A DNA stretch of 49,802 nt from Deltaproteobacteria bacterium (GTDB lineage Bacteria > Desulfobacterota > GWC2-55-46 > DRQE01): NCBI GenBank assembly GCA_024278765.1, contig JAJRSM010000106.1:1-49802 (forward strand). The letters are read 5' to 3'. The translations under genes were made by a program, and so were the position numbers. The notes beneath the pieces are model-generated. The model was not told the origin of the DNA, did not search any database, and saw only the letters and a program-made list of their open reading frames with translations. Shown in pieces: positions 18,446-26,719 of this stretch. Numbering within the stretch: the first letter of the stretch is position 1; the number at the start of each line of letters is the position of its first letter.

Positions 18446-18590
18446 TGCTGCGCACAGGTGCTCGCCGCACGGGTACTGCGTACAGCATATGCATCAATAT
18501 AGTTCTTAGCTACGCACGGCACGTAACTTCCTATTGAACTTTGCCCCGCCGCAGGTGGGTGCTCGCCGCACGGCAAATAAATGCAAAGAA
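18446..18590. repeat. Mosaic hairpin repeat, copy A
   Basis: It contains the shared core GCGTACAGCATATGCATCAA … CTACGCACGGCACGTAACTT, flanked by short GC-rich hairpins such as GCCGCACGGC. The same order of pieces is found at 18700-18900, 27011-27180 and 27221-27370. The core is AT-rich in the first half and ends CACGTAACTTCCT. Confidence 0.75.
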
Positions 18591-18690
18591 TGTCATCCTG
18601 AACTTGCAGTCTAAGACTGGTTATATCATTCAGGATCTATATTTAGTCTTGTTTTTAAAACAGATGCTGAACTGAATTCAGCATGACAAA
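18591..18690. repeat. Two CCTGAA/GCTGAA hairpins
   Basis: First hairpin: ATCCTGAA (18595-18602) pairs with TTCAGGAT (18629-18636) and encloses a nested CAGTC-TAA-GACTG stem (18607-18619). Second hairpin: ATGCTGAA (18664-18671) pairs with TTCAGCAT (18677-18684). They belong to the same family as the hairpins at 27388-27464 and 49569-49587. Confidence 0.7.
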
Positions 18691-18699
18691 TTTCAGACC

Positions 18700-18900
18700 T
18701 CTTCTTTGCGACGAAGCCGCTTTGCTCTCCGCAGGAGTGCCCTCCACGCATGTGGGTGCTGCGTACGGCAAAATTTATTAATATGACTTCTTACTACGCA
18801 CGGCACGTAACTTCCTGCTGGTCTTTGCGGCGAAGCCGCTTTGTGCCCACGCATGTGGGTTGCCCCCACGCATGGGGTCTACGCACATCTATGAACTACC
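18700..18900. repeat. Mosaic hairpin repeat, copy B
   Basis: It carries the core (GCGTACGGCAAAATTTATTA … ACGCACGGCACGTAACTTCC), followed by stem GCGGC-GAA-GCCGC (18827-18839) and stem CCCAC-GCAT-GTGGG (18846-18859). An upstream half-changed stem GCGAC-GAA-GCCGC (18708-18720) has one mismatched pair. It ends about 40 bp from the gpsA stop. Confidence 0.75.
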
Positions 18901-18936
18901 TAATGAATTTGCAGCAACGCAGTGAGCGCATGGGGC

Positions 18937-19938
18937 TTAGCTCTCTTCTTTGAGTTCTCTAACCATCAGTTCCATAACGGCATCTTTCGGGGGTTTGCCA
19001 TCGTAGAAGACCTTACGTACCTGCTCGGTTATCGGCATCTCAACGCCAAGCTTTGCCGCTAGTTCGGAGGCCGCCAGCGAGGTCTTTACGCCCTCTGCGA
19101 CCATCTGCATTTCACTTACTACCTGCTCCGGAGTCTGCCCTTGCCCGACTTTAAAACCAACGGTATGGTTTCTGGAAAGCGTACCCGTGCATGTCAGGAC
19201 AAGATCTCCCATCCCTGCCAGACCATAGAATGTAGCAGGCTCTGCCCCCATACTAACTCCGAGTCTAGTAATTTCTACCAGACCCCTTGTTATAAGTGCC
19301 GCACGTGCATTTGCCCCGAGTCCTAAGCCGTCGGAGGCACCGGCAGCTAAGGCCATTACGTTTTTAAGCGCACCACCAAGCTCTACCCCTACTGGATCGC
19401 CATTTGTATATACTCGAAAGTACGGAGTGGAAAAGACTTCTTGAACCTCTAGCGCAAGGAGTTTGTCTTTTGAAGCGGCAGAGACGGCTGCAGGAAGCTC
19501 CTGGCTGACCTCTTTAGCAAAGCTCGGGCCGGAGAGTATAACAACCCTGTCTTTTAACGAAGACGGCAGAACCTCTCGCAGGATCTCTGAGCATAGCAAG
19601 TGGCTCTCCTGCTCAATCCCCTTTGAGGCACTAACAATAATAGCACCTTCATCTATATTAGCCGAGAGGCCTTTGAAAACCCCTCTTATTCCGTGAGACG
19701 GCACAGAGCTTAAGACAAGTTCAGCACCGGCTACGGCCTGCTCTATATCATTAGTAATCTCTAAATTTGGCGGCAACGGAAAGCCAGGAAGGAAGGTCTT
19801 ATTCTCGCGCGTCTCTATCATCTCGACAGCGAGCTCCGGCTCTCTTACCCAGAGGGTAACGGGATAACCCTTCTTTGCCAATAGTACGGCAAGCGTCGTA
19901 CCCCAACTTCCTGCACCTATAGCTGCTATCTTTTTCAT
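18937..19938 (-). CDS. gpsA: NAD(P)-dependent glycerol-3-phosphate dehydrogenase
   Basis: Reduces dihydroxyacetone phosphate to sn-glycerol 3-phosphate for phospholipid synthesis. The Rossmann glycine motif (IGAGSWGTTLA) opens the protein, SKGIEQ follows, and the active-site lysine stands in ELGGALKNVMALA. The C-terminal domain has the conserved NARAALITRGL and GLAGMGDLVLTCTG segments. The 333-residue length is typical. The ATG at 19938 follows AGGTAA. The gene is flanked by repeat DNA downstream and a 142-bp spacer upstream, so it is probably transcribed alone or from the gyrA transcript. Confidence 0.95.
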   Translation of the reverse strand: MKKIAAIGAGSWGTTLAVLLAKKGYPVTLWVREPELAVEMIETRENKTFLPGFPLPPNLEITNDIEQAVAGAELVLSSVPSHGIRGVFKGLSANIDEGAIIVSASKGIEQESHLLCSEILREVLPSSLKDRVVILSGPSFAKEVSQELPAAVSAASKDKLLALEVQEVFSTPYFRVYTNGDPVGVELGGALKNVMALAAGASDGLGLGANARAALITRGLVEITRLGVSMGAEPATFYGLAGMGDLVLTCTGTLSRNHTVGFKVGQGQTPEQVVSEMQMVAEGVKTSLAASELAAKLGVEMPITEQVRKVFYDGKPPKDAVMELMVRELKEES

Positions 19939-20080
19939 TTCTATAAATTACCTACTATGGTTAAGAGTCGAACATAAATAAATGACATTACTAAGATCAA
20001 GAGACGACCTAAATCACCCCTAACCTTGATAGGCATTTAGCCCATTTGAGCCTTAAAGCCCGAAGGGACGAAGGGGCTTG

Positions 20081-20962
20081 TTACCTTCGTCTGCGTCTGT
20101 GTTTTTTCTTTTTATTAAGCTTTGGTCCGTCGCGAAGTCTCTGCTCAGCACTTGCGATCTTAATAGCAAGCGGCACGGCAAGCTCTGGGTACTGCGCCCT
20201 AAGTACCTTAAGAAGGGCTAAGGCCTCTTTAAGTTTTCCGCTCTGCTCAAGGACCGTTGCTTTATGCAGCATGGCATCGGCATTTAACTTATGATTTGGG
20301 AAGGTATCTATAAAAAGGTCATAGGCCTTAACCGCTGCGCTAAAGTCTCCACCAAGCTGGCGAGCCGTTGCCACCTGATAATAGGCATTGGCCAGTAGTT
20401 TTTCATCAGGAGCACTCTTGATAAGTTCATCAAGCTCTATCCGTGCCTGCCCGTAATCATTCATCTTTATATACTCTAGCGCAATATTATAACGATAGAT
20501 TCCGGCCTTTTCTTCATTGCCATACTCCAGCATCCATGCATACTCAGCGATAGATTCCCTGTGCCGCCCCCAAGACGAATAGGCCTTTGCCCGCTCTTCT
20601 CTAGCAAGCACCGCCTCAGGAGAACCCGGGAAGAGGTACAAAAGCATGGCATAAGCTTCTAGAGCCTTTGTAGCATTCTTCAGATGGCGGTTATAGACGA
20701 CCCCTACCTTATACTGAGCCTCAGGGGCATGCACGCTATCAGGGAATTCTTCGACAAAGATCTTATAATAGGCAATGGCCTCTAGATGCTCGCCCTCACC
20801 AAGGGCTCGTTCGGCCCTAAAAAAGGCCCTCTCTTCGGCCTTATTAGAGCAACCTACCGCAGTAGCTACAATAAAAACAAGTACTATAGAAAAGACCGCT
20901 AGGCGCAATACGGAACTACTAAGGAGTCCCGTATTAGCTGGTCTTTTATAAAGCGGCCTCAT
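20081..20962 (-). CDS. TPR lipoprotein, BamD/YbgF-like
   Basis: A 293-residue lipoprotein. A hydrophobic segment at about 20-37 ends in the lipobox AVGC, so Cys38 is the likely lipidation site. Tetratricopeptide repeats follow (ALGEGEHLEAIAYYKIFVEE, KALEAYAMLLYLFP, AAVKAYDLFIDTFP, KEALALLKVLRAQYP), as in outer-membrane assembly protein BamD and the CpoB/YbgF family. The C-terminus is an unusual basic tail of Lys and Arg. Its start codon overlaps the gyrA stop by one base (TAATG), suggesting coupled translation. The BamD assignment is only by repeat type and lipidation; the low similarity leaves other TPR scaffolds possible. Confidence 0.7.
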   Translation of the reverse strand: MRPLYKRPANTGLLSSSVLRLAVFSIVLVFIVATAVGCSNKAEERAFFRAERALGEGEHLEAIAYYKIFVEEFPDSVHAPEAQYKVGVVYNRHLKNATKALEAYAMLLYLFPGSPEAVLAREERAKAYSSWGRHRESIAEYAWMLEYGNEEKAGIYRYNIALEYIKMNDYGQARIELDELIKSAPDEKLLANAYYQVATARQLGGDFSAAVKAYDLFIDTFPNHKLNADAMLHKATVLEQSGKLKEALALLKVLRAQYPELAVPLAIKIASAEQRLRDGPKLNKKKKHRRRRR

Positions 20963-23403
20963 TAACCATCCACCGTCAATTTATCTTCTTTCTCCATTAT
21001 AGGGGCGATGCCGGTTACGACCTCGCCTTCGGCGATATTCATAAGCTTTACGCCCTGCGTACTACGCCCGATCACCGAGACGTCCTTCATAACAATTCGG
21101 ATAATCTTGCCCGTACTCGTAGAGATCATAATCTCGTCAGAGTCTTTGACCTGTGTAACGGCAACGACCGGGCCGTTCTTCTCGGTTACCTTGATATTTA
21201 TTATTCCGCTACCGCCTCTGGACTGGCTACGATACTCAGAGAGCTTGGTCCTCTTGCCATATCCCTTCTCGGTTACGGTAAGGATCGTCCTATCGTCATC
21301 AAGCGTGCCCATAGCAACGACGCTATCGCCTTTGCCAAGCTTTATTCCCCGTACCCCTCTTGCCTGCCTGCCCATCTCGCGAACATCCTCTTCGCTAAAC
21401 CTGATTGACATACCATTGCGCGTCCCTATAAAGACGTCGCGCGTACCGTCGGCGAGGCTTGCGCCGATAAGCTTATCATCCAGGTCCAGACTGACGGCGA
21501 TTATACCGGTTATGCGAATATTAGAAAAACTCATAAGATCGGTCTTTTTTATCGTTCCCAGACTCGTCCCCATAAGGATGCATTTCCCGCTCTCGTATTC
21601 CTTTACCGGAAGGAAGGCACTGATGCCCTCACCCGGGGAAAGACTAAGGATATTTACTATGGCCTTACCACGCGCGGCCCTGCCGGCCTGAGGAAGCTCA
21701 TAGACCTTTCTGGAGAATGCCTTACCCCTATCGGTAAAGAACATAATAAAGCTATGAGTAGAGGCTACAAAGAGGCTGGAGACAAAGTCCTCCTCTCTGG
21801 TCGTCATTCCTGTCTTACCCTTACCGCCACGTTTTTGAATCCTAAAGAGACTCGTCGGATTTCTCTTTATATAGCCCTTATGCGAGATGGTCACGACCAT
21901 ATCTTCTTCTGCTATAACGTCTTCTAGGGTTATCTCTTCGGGGTTCTCTACGATCTCGGTGCGACGCTCGTCATTGAATCTTTCACGAAGCTCTTTAAGC
22001 TCGCCGATAACAACGCCCATAAGAAGCTCTGCGCTATCGAGCGTCTCGATAACACCCTTAATAAAGGCCTGTATCTGATTATACTCTGCGATAATCTTAT
22101 CGCGCTCAAGAGCGGTAAGGCGAGAGAGCTTCATCTCGAGTATTGCATTTGCCTGCAAAAGACTAAGCTTAAAACTCTTAATCAGACCCTGACGGGCCTC
22201 CTGCGGACCTTTAGAAGCCCTTATAAGCTTTATCACATTATCCAGATCATCAATTGCGATCTTCAGCCCTTCTAATATATGAGACCGCTCACGCGCCTTT
22301 CTCAAATCAAAGACCAGACGTCGCGTAACGACCTCTTTTCTAAATTTTATAAATTCACGCATTATCTCAGCCAGCGGCATCACACGCGGCTGACCATCAA
22401 CGAGAGCCAGGTTTATAACACCAAAAGAAGAACGCATCTGGGTCTGCAAGTAAAGATTATTCAAAACAACCTCGGCTATCTCATCTCTTTTAAGCTCAAT
22501 GACAACACGCATCCCGTCTCTATCCGACTCATCCCTTATATCCGAGATGCCTTCTATCTTCTTATCGCGTACTAGATGTGCGATCTTCTCTATGAGTCGC
22601 GCCTTATTGACCATATAAGGTATCTCGGTTATAACAAGGCTCTGCTTACTGGTTCGAGGATTCTTCTCTACATTTACGCGAGCCCTCATCTGAATAATAC
22701 CCCTGCCGGTTCTATACGCCTCTTTTATACCGGTATCTCCGTAGATAAAGCCGCCGGTTGGAAAGTCCGGGCCCGGGACGATCTCCATCAAATCCTTGAC
22801 CGTTGCATCCGGGTTGTTTACCACAAAGATAAGCGCGTCGATTATCTCGCCAAGGTTATGCGGCGGCATATTGGTCGCCATACCAACGGCTATACCAGAA
22901 GAACCATTGACGAGCAGACTCGGAAATGACGCAGGCAGCAGGGTCGGCTCATTAAGAGAGCCGTCGTAGTTAGGCATAAAGTCCACGGTCTCTTTGCTGA
23001 GATCCCCAAGGAATTCACTGGTAAGCCTAGACATGCGAACTTCTGTATAACGCATCGCGGCCGGCGGGTCGCCGTCGATAGAACCGAAGTTACCCTGACC
23101 ATCTACCAAAGGATAGCGCAAAGAAAAATCCTGGACCATCCGGGTTATAGCGTCGTATACAGCCGAATCGCCGTGAGGGTGGTACTTACCTATAACATCA
23201 CCGACGACACGCGCAGATTTTTTATAGGCCTTATTCCATTCAACGCCCATCTCGTGCATTGCAAATATAATTCGCCGGTGCACGGGCTTTAGCCCGTCGC
23301 GCACATCAGGCAAGGCACGACCTACGATAACGCTCATGGCATAGTCCAGGTAGGACCTCTGCATCTCATCTTCTATAGCAACGGGAATCTGCTCTAAAGC
23401 CAT
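20962..23403 (-). CDS. gyrA: DNA gyrase subunit A
   Basis: The breakage-reunion subunit of the type II topoisomerase that introduces negative supercoils. The catalytic tyrosine is Tyr119 in [11 protein letters not shown]. The quinolone-resistance region reads [10 protein letters not shown], with Ser80 and Asp84 at the E. coli 83 and 87 positions, i.e. the susceptible type. The C-terminal beta-pinwheel carries a GyrA box variant, QKRGGKG (canonical QRRGGKG). At 813 residues it is full length. The ATG at 23403 follows GGAGG, and a near-consensus sigma-70 promoter lies 60-90 bp upstream. The absence of gyrB next to it is common outside the origin region. The TPR lipoprotein gene overlaps its stop. 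Confidence 0.97.
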   Translation of the reverse strand: MALEQIPVAIEDEMQRSYLDYAMSVIVGRALPDVRDGLKPVHRRIIFAMHEMGVEWNKAYKKSARVVGDVIGKYHPHGDSAVYDAITRMVQDFSLRYPLVDGQGNFGSIDGDPPAAMRYTEVRMSRLTSEFLGDLSKETVDFMPNYDGSLNEPTLLPASFPSLLVNGSSGIAVGMATNMPPHNLGEIIDALIFVVNNPDATVKDLMEIVPGPDFPTGGFIYGDTGIKEAYRTGRGIIQMRARVNVEKNPRTSKQSLVITEIPYMVNKARLIEKIAHLVRDKKIEGISDIRDESDRDGMRVVIELKRDEIAEVVLNNLYLQTQMRSSFGVINLALVDGQPRVMPLAEIMREFIKFRKEVVTRRLVFDLRKARERSHILEGLKIAIDDLDNVIKLIRASKGPQEARQGLIKSFKLSLLQANAILEMKLSRLTALERDKIIAEYNQIQAFIKGVIETLDSAELLMGVVIGELKELRERFNDERRTEIVENPEEITLEDVIAEEDMVVTISHKGYIKRNPTSLFRIQKRGGKGKTGMTTREEDFVSSLFVASTHSFIMFFTDRGKAFSRKVYELPQAGRAARGKAIVNILSLSPGEGISAFLPVKEYESGKCILMGTSLGTIKKTDLMSFSNIRITGIIAVSLDLDDKLIGASLADGTRDVFIGTRNGMSIRFSEEDVREMGRQARGVRGIKLGKGDSVVAMGTLDDDRTILTVTEKGYGKRTKLSEYRSQSRGGSGIINIKVTEKNGPVVAVTQVKDSDEIMISTSTGKIIRIVMKDVSVIGRSTQGVKLMNIAEGEVVTGIAPIMEKEDKLTVDG

Positions 23404-23461
23404 GCTTCTTATACCTCCAGGATAGACTACTGCACAATAATAGTAAGTCTTTCAATATATT

Positions 23462-23490
23462 ATAATATTAAGGTTACGGGGTACTGTCAA
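23462..23490 (-). promoter_or_regulatory. Sigma-70 promoter for gyrA
   Basis: On the minus strand TTGACA (23485-23490) is followed by a 17-base spacer and TATTAT (23462-23467). Transcription would start near 23455, giving a leader of about 50 bases that contains the GGAGG ribosome site of gyrA. Confidence 0.75.
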
Positions 23491-23506
23491 GGAGCGAATG
23501 CGGAAA

Positions 23507-23524
23507 GCTGCTATATATAGCAGC
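23507..23524. promoter_or_regulatory. Perfect 18-bp palindrome upstream of the gyrA promoter
   Basis: GCTGCTATATATAGCAGC lies 16 bp upstream of the gyrA -35 box and about 175 bp beyond the stop of the frameshifted repressor. The symmetry suits a dimeric regulator. There is no T-run on either side, so it is not a typical terminator. Confidence 0.45.
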
Positions 23525-23698
23525 GATAAGTGGTCTGAGATTTAATGGAGTCAAATATGTAGTAATTAAGAGAAACTCTCGGACAAAGGCAGATTAGCGA
23601 AGAACCTCTTTTAGACCCAACTTCAGTGCAAATAAAAGTGGTAATAGAGTAAAAAAAGCATGCAGCGGTGCAGACAAGATCAGAAAAACAATACAATG

Positions 23699-24216
23699 TT
23701 AGTGCTCTGAGTCTTCCTGTGTGCCTTCCTCACTAGCACTATCAGACTCAGAAGATGGCTCAGCAACAGAGACTTCTGCGACGACTGCTCTTTCAAATGC
23801 ATCTATCGTCCATTTTAAGACCGCAACATTTGAGTCATCGACGCTGCGCAGGACCTTTATAAGACGCCCCACATAAATAATCTCATCAGGAGATAATGCT
23901 GCGAGATTCACAAGACCCGCGACCACCATACCTGGTCGCGCCCCATAAGAAGAGCTTTCCTCTTCAACAACTCTAGGTGCCCCTTCCCCGTCAGCAACGG
24001 CCCTATACTTATCTCCCACTCCGCTCAAAAGCCAATCTACAGAAAGTCCCTGCATCTGGGCAAACTTGATTAAAAGATCCGAAGGTACCTTGCCTCTTTT
24101 TTGTAATTTGAAAGTGCCTGTGGTGTAACATCTAACAATCGCGCTAACCTTGAGTCATTCTTAAGGTTGGCACTTTTTTTCATCCTTTCAAGCACATCTG
24201 AATATTCTACACGCAT
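23699..24216 (-). pseudogene. Phage CI-type HTH repressor gene, frameshifted in an A6 tract
   Basis: The reading frame from the ATG at 24216, after a good ribosome site (AAGGAAGG), encodes a CI-repressor-type helix-turn-helix (YSDVLERMKK … RLARLLDVTPQALSNYKK) and then hits a stop near 24066. Moving back one base at the six-A run (24097-24102) joins it to RGKVPSDLLIKFAQMQGLS and VDWLLSGVGDKYR, the expected rest of the HTH domain, and on to a stop at 23699. The restored protein would have about 172 residues with an acidic Ser/Glu-rich tail and no S24 peptidase domain. The change may be a true mutation, a sequencing error in the homopolymer, or a site of transcriptional slippage. It is divergent from the S24 repressor gene at 24446. 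Confidence 0.8.
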
Positions 24217-24250
24217 AATTAAGCCTTCCTTGACGTACACTCAAAGTCGT

Positions 24251-24267
24251 GTTATAACAAATATAAC
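24251..24267. promoter_or_regulatory. Operator-like dyad GTTATA-N5-TATAAC
   Basis: Perfect 6-bp arms (24251-24256 and 24262-24267) are separated by ACAAA, 35-51 bp ahead of the frameshifted repressor start. A further TATAAC half-site lies at 24350-24355, and an ATATCGATAT palindrome at 24368-24377. The size and symmetry are as expected for a phage-type repressor operator. This is inference from sequence alone. Confidence 0.45.
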
Positions 24268-24390
24268 CTATACGTAACCCTTAATAAAATAACAAAAATG
24301 AGACTAAATAAAAGCCTCCACTATAATATAGTTACCAAAAAAAAATACATATAACATATAATTCTTAATATCGATATCTATATTTCCTTA

Positions 24391-24419
24391 ATACTATACC
24401 AATTTGCGTATTGTGTCAA
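24391..24419 (-). promoter_or_regulatory. Promoter toward the frameshifted repressor
   Basis: On the minus strand TTGACA (24414-24419), a 17-base spacer and TAGTAT (24391-24396). It would give a leader of about 170 bases that crosses the operator-like dyads. Its -35 box overlaps the candidate -35 of the divergent gene. Confidence 0.55.
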
Positions 24420-24439
24420 CCTTTTTTTACGGATATGTG
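24411..24439 (+). promoter_or_regulatory. Candidate promoter for the S24 repressor gene (possibly leaderless)
   Basis: TTGTGT (24411-24416), 17 bases, TATGTG (24434-24439). The expected start site falls at or next to the ATG at 24446, so the message could be leaderless, as known for lambda cI from PRM. A weak ACGGA at 24429-24433 is the only ribosome-site candidate. Confidence 0.4.
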
Positions 24440-24445
24440 TAAATT

Positions 24446-25120
24446 ATGTCCACCCTAGGTGAGAGAATAAAACTTATTCGCGACGAGCTACTGAAGATCA
24501 ATCAATCTTCTTTTGCGGATAGGCTCGGCTTTTCTAGGGTTGCGACAATTAGCGACTACGAAAAAAACAAACGCAACCCGGATATCTCCACACTATGCAA
24601 GATAGCTGATATGGGCTCGGTCTCTCTTGACTGGCTCCTTACCGGTAAAGGCCCCATTGAAGAAGGTGGTCTTAACAAGCCTCGCCTCACCGATGCGCGT
24701 GAGGCCGAATGGACTCTGTACTGTGAAGAATACACAACCATCGAGACCTACGAGATAAAAGATTCAGGAGGCCCCGGCGAGTTTCCCAAAGGACGCCCAG
24801 TAGGGGCCATCTCCATACCTAAAAAAGATTATAAGAAAGACCTTGTCGCCATAAAAGTAGAAGGCGAAAGTATGAGCCCTAATATAGTAGACGGCGCAAC
24901 CATTGGTATAGATACCAAAGATCGCAGTCTTATCAGCGGCAAGCTATATGCCGTCTGGTTAAATTATGAAGGCGTAACCATAAAGAGAGTATTCGTATAC
25001 CCGGACAGGATAATTCTAAAGCCAGACAATCCGACTTTCCCAGAGACGACGATCCCTAGCCAGAACATTGGAAAGAACTTAATAGTAGGAAGAGTCGTTT
25101 GGGTATACCAGAGATACTAA
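24446..25120 (+). CDS. XRE-family S24 (LexA/CI-like) repressor
   Basis: A 224-residue repressor. An N-terminal helix-turn-helix (about 1-68; FADRLGFSRVATISDYE, then SLDWLLTGKGP) is joined to a C-terminal S24 peptidase-like domain. The catalytic dyad is visible: Ser142 in EGESMSP and Lys180 in GVTIKRV. LexA/CI proteins self-cleave at Ala-Gly or Cys-Gly, but no such pair occurs in the linker (residues 80-135), only Gly-Ala at 120-121. It may therefore be controlled by something other than RecA-stimulated autocleavage, or cut at another bond. Its divergent partner is another phage-type repressor, and tRNA-Cys lies just downstream, a setting typical of prophage remnants, although no other phage gene is seen. 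Confidence 0.85.
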   Translation: MSTLGERIKLIRDELLKINQSSFADRLGFSRVATISDYEKNKRNPDISTLCKIADMGSVSLDWLLTGKGPIEEGGLNKPRLTDAREAEWTLYCEEYTTIETYEIKDSGGPGEFPKGRPVGAISIPKKDYKKDLVAIKVEGESMSPNIVDGATIGIDTKDRSLISGKLYAVWLNYEGVTIKRVFVYPDRIILKPDNPTFPETTIPSQNIGKNLIVGRVVWVYQRY

Positions 25121-25224
25121 AAGCCACCCCTGGCAGCACCCCCATAAATACTATCGGTATATAGTATGCTATAAGTTATTCGCTTGCTACCCGCAGTTAA
25201 AAAAAAGAAAAACCAAAATTAATA

Positions 25225-25299
25225 TGGAGGCGACGAGCGGATTCGAACCGCTGAATGACAGTTTTGCAGACTGCTCCCTTACCACTTGGGTACGCCGCC
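25225..25299 (-). tRNA. tRNA-Cys (GCA)
   Basis: The cloverleaf folds on the minus strand. The acceptor stem is GGCGGCG with CGTCGCC (one G-U pair), the anticodon loop is CTGCAAA with anticodon GCA, and the T arm is GCGGTTCGAATCCGC. The CCA end is encoded (TGG at 25225-25227 on the plus strand). It is a single tRNA gene with its own promoter. Confidence 0.95.
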
Positions 25300-25318
25300 C
25301 TCTTACAAACGAACAGTT

Positions 25319-25347
25319 ATTATAGGGCATGCTTGGATTGAGGTCAA
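25319..25347 (-). promoter_or_regulatory. Sigma-70 promoter of tRNA-Cys
   Basis: On the minus strand TTGACC (25342-25347), 17 bases, TATAAT (25319-25324). Transcription would start near 25312, about a dozen bases before the mature tRNA. Confidence 0.8.
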
Positions 25348-25398
25348 CAGGCAACTGTCAAAAACCACAAAAGACCAGCAAATTCACGATAGTTAATC

Positions 25399-25911
25399 CT
25401 ATTTAGCCGACTTTCCCGAATTTACCCCCCAGATTCCAGCCCCACGACTCTTGGCATCTCTCTCTATCGCCCTATATTTCTGAGCCTTTACAAGTCCGCA
25501 GGGCGGTATCACTAACCTGCGCCCAAGCCCGGCTCGTAGGATCTCTGCCGCCACATCAATGCCATCCACATATACCCAGGCAAGCAACCTTCCGTAACGG
25601 TCTCGAGGCTCATCCCTGCAAACAACGACCTCTACAGTAACACCTACATTGACAAATTCCAGATTCTTCAGACGCGCCTCTTTATAAAAAGACTCTCCTC
25701 TCTCTGGCGTATCTATCCCTATATACCTTACCTGTTCACCACCCTCGGTCCATATTGTATCACCGTCAACTACGCGTACCACACGCAACAAGCGTGCCTG
25801 CGACTGCTGCATAGCGGCAAAGACACTCTCAACCAAAAAGACCTGCGCCATCAAGAAAATAAAAAAGGCCACGACAAAACGACGCAGCCTCAAGAAAAAC
25901 CTAGTATTCAT
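25399..25911 (-). CDS. Staphylococcal-nuclease-like (thermonuclease) protein, exported
   Basis: A 170-residue protein of the SNase family, which hydrolyses DNA and RNA with calcium. An N-terminal basic/hydrophobic segment (about 11-32, ending SVFA) is a signal peptide or anchor, so the enzyme probably acts outside the cytoplasm. Catalytic residues are kept: VDGDT (48-52), Arg62 and Asp67 in VRYIGIDTPE with Glu70, and Arg108 in DRYGR. The C-terminus continues with the family's LRAGLGR and GAGIW segments. The ATG at 25911 follows GGGAG. It lies about 40 bp downstream of the HAMP-protein gene and is possibly cotranscribed with it. Confidence 0.9.
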   Translation of the reverse strand: MNTRFFLRLRRFVVAFFIFLMAQVFLVESVFAAMQQSQARLLRVVRVVDGDTIWTEGGEQVRYIGIDTPERGESFYKEARLKNLEFVNVGVTVEVVVCRDEPRDRYGRLLAWVYVDGIDVAAEILRAGLGRRLVIPPCGLVKAQKYRAIERDAKSRGAGIWGVNSGKSAK

Positions 25912-25951
25912 ATACTACTCCCAACTACCCTAAGATAAAACACACAAATGC

Positions 25952-26539
25952 CTACCACTTCTCCCTATGCCGGTGGATTTCCTTTTGCAACGATTTAAGG
26001 CTCTTTCTAAGCTTTGCGCAATCCACATTGTCGCCCGAGAGCTCATCGACGATTCTGCCCAACCCAATAGAAATAGTACTATTTAACTTATTATACGATG
26101 AATTCATATGCTCAAAATCTGAGATCATATCATTTACATGCTCGACAAAGTTCCTTACATGCAGATCATCACGAGTCCTGACCGTAAGTCGCCTATCAAG
26201 ATCTCCGTCCTTTACATGCTTCATCTCATATTCAAGACGCTTGAACGGACCGACAAGCCTGTGTGAGAAGACCATCGCTAAAAAGCCAACGATGATAACA
26301 TAACCGATAATCATCAGTATGCCAAGCACCCTTGTATCTAGCCCTATATGCGTGGTAAGGGCCGCTGCAACCGATTGCAGAAATATACCACCGAGCAGAG
26401 CCGTAATAACCAGCAAGGCAATAGAGAGTTGAAGTTCTCGTGCCACAAAATAACGCTGACGCATAAGCTTCTTGCGAGGCTTCGCAGCCTTGGCATTCTT
26501 CTTATCCTTATCCACTTTAGTGTCGCCGCTGTCGACCAT
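25952..26539 (-). CDS. Two-helix membrane protein with HAMP domain and no output domain
   Basis: A 195-residue protein with a highly charged cytoplasmic N-terminus (about 1-35, many Lys), membrane helices at about 37-60 and 71-92 with almost no periplasmic loop, and then a HAMP domain (about 93-147; RLVGPFKRLE … DGDLDRRL) and a helical tail (KLRKSLKSLQKEIH). HAMP domains normally relay signals to kinases, cyclases or methyl-accepting domains, and none is fused here. It may act by heterodimerising with another HAMP protein or as a membrane scaffold. The ATG at 26539 follows ACGGAG. Confidence 0.75.
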   Translation of the reverse strand: MVDSGDTKVDKDKKNAKAAKPRKKLMRQRYFVARELQLSIALLVITALLGGIFLQSVAAALTTHIGLDTRVLGILMIIGYVIIVGFLAMVFSHRLVGPFKRLEYEMKHVKDGDLDRRLTVRTRDDLHVRNFVEHVNDMISDFEHMNSSYNKLNSTISIGLGRIVDELSGDNVDCAKLRKSLKSLQKEIHRHREKW

Positions 26540-26719
26540 AAAAAAACTCCGTCACTAAAACCTTGATGATTATTAAAATAGCCATAAAAACAAACAGGCC
26601 TCACACGCCTGCCGTCCAGTTCGTACAAAAAAACCTTGACTTGAAAGCACCACAGCTATTAAAATTTATAGAGTATATATATTTATAAAAACCCAAGACC
26701 TACTCAGACCGGAGGCATT

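Larger units (their letters stand above)
18248..18936. other. Gene-free interval filled with dispersed hairpin repeats
   Basis: This 689-bp interval lies between the kinase start and the gpsA stop. Open frames across it have no ribosome sites and do not resemble proteins. The part nearest the kinase (18248-18440) shows nothing beyond a possible leader or promoter. The rest consists of repeat units that recur near 27 kb and 36.6 kb, listed separately. Confidence 0.7.

Noticed and set aside
18268-18537. Open frame in the repeat-rich interval upstream of the kinase gene
   Set aside because: It runs into repeat copy A, lacks a ribosome site and shows no protein-like composition.
23511-23696. 61-codon minus-strand frame between the frameshifted repressor and gyrA
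   Set aside because: It has no ribosome site, an odd Cys/Tyr-rich composition and starts right after another gene's stop; more likely spacer.
23699-25299. Integrated prophage at tRNA-Cys
   Set aside because: Only two repressor-type genes are present, with no integrase, structural or lysis genes and no repeat of the tRNA 3' end that I can see; at most a remnant.
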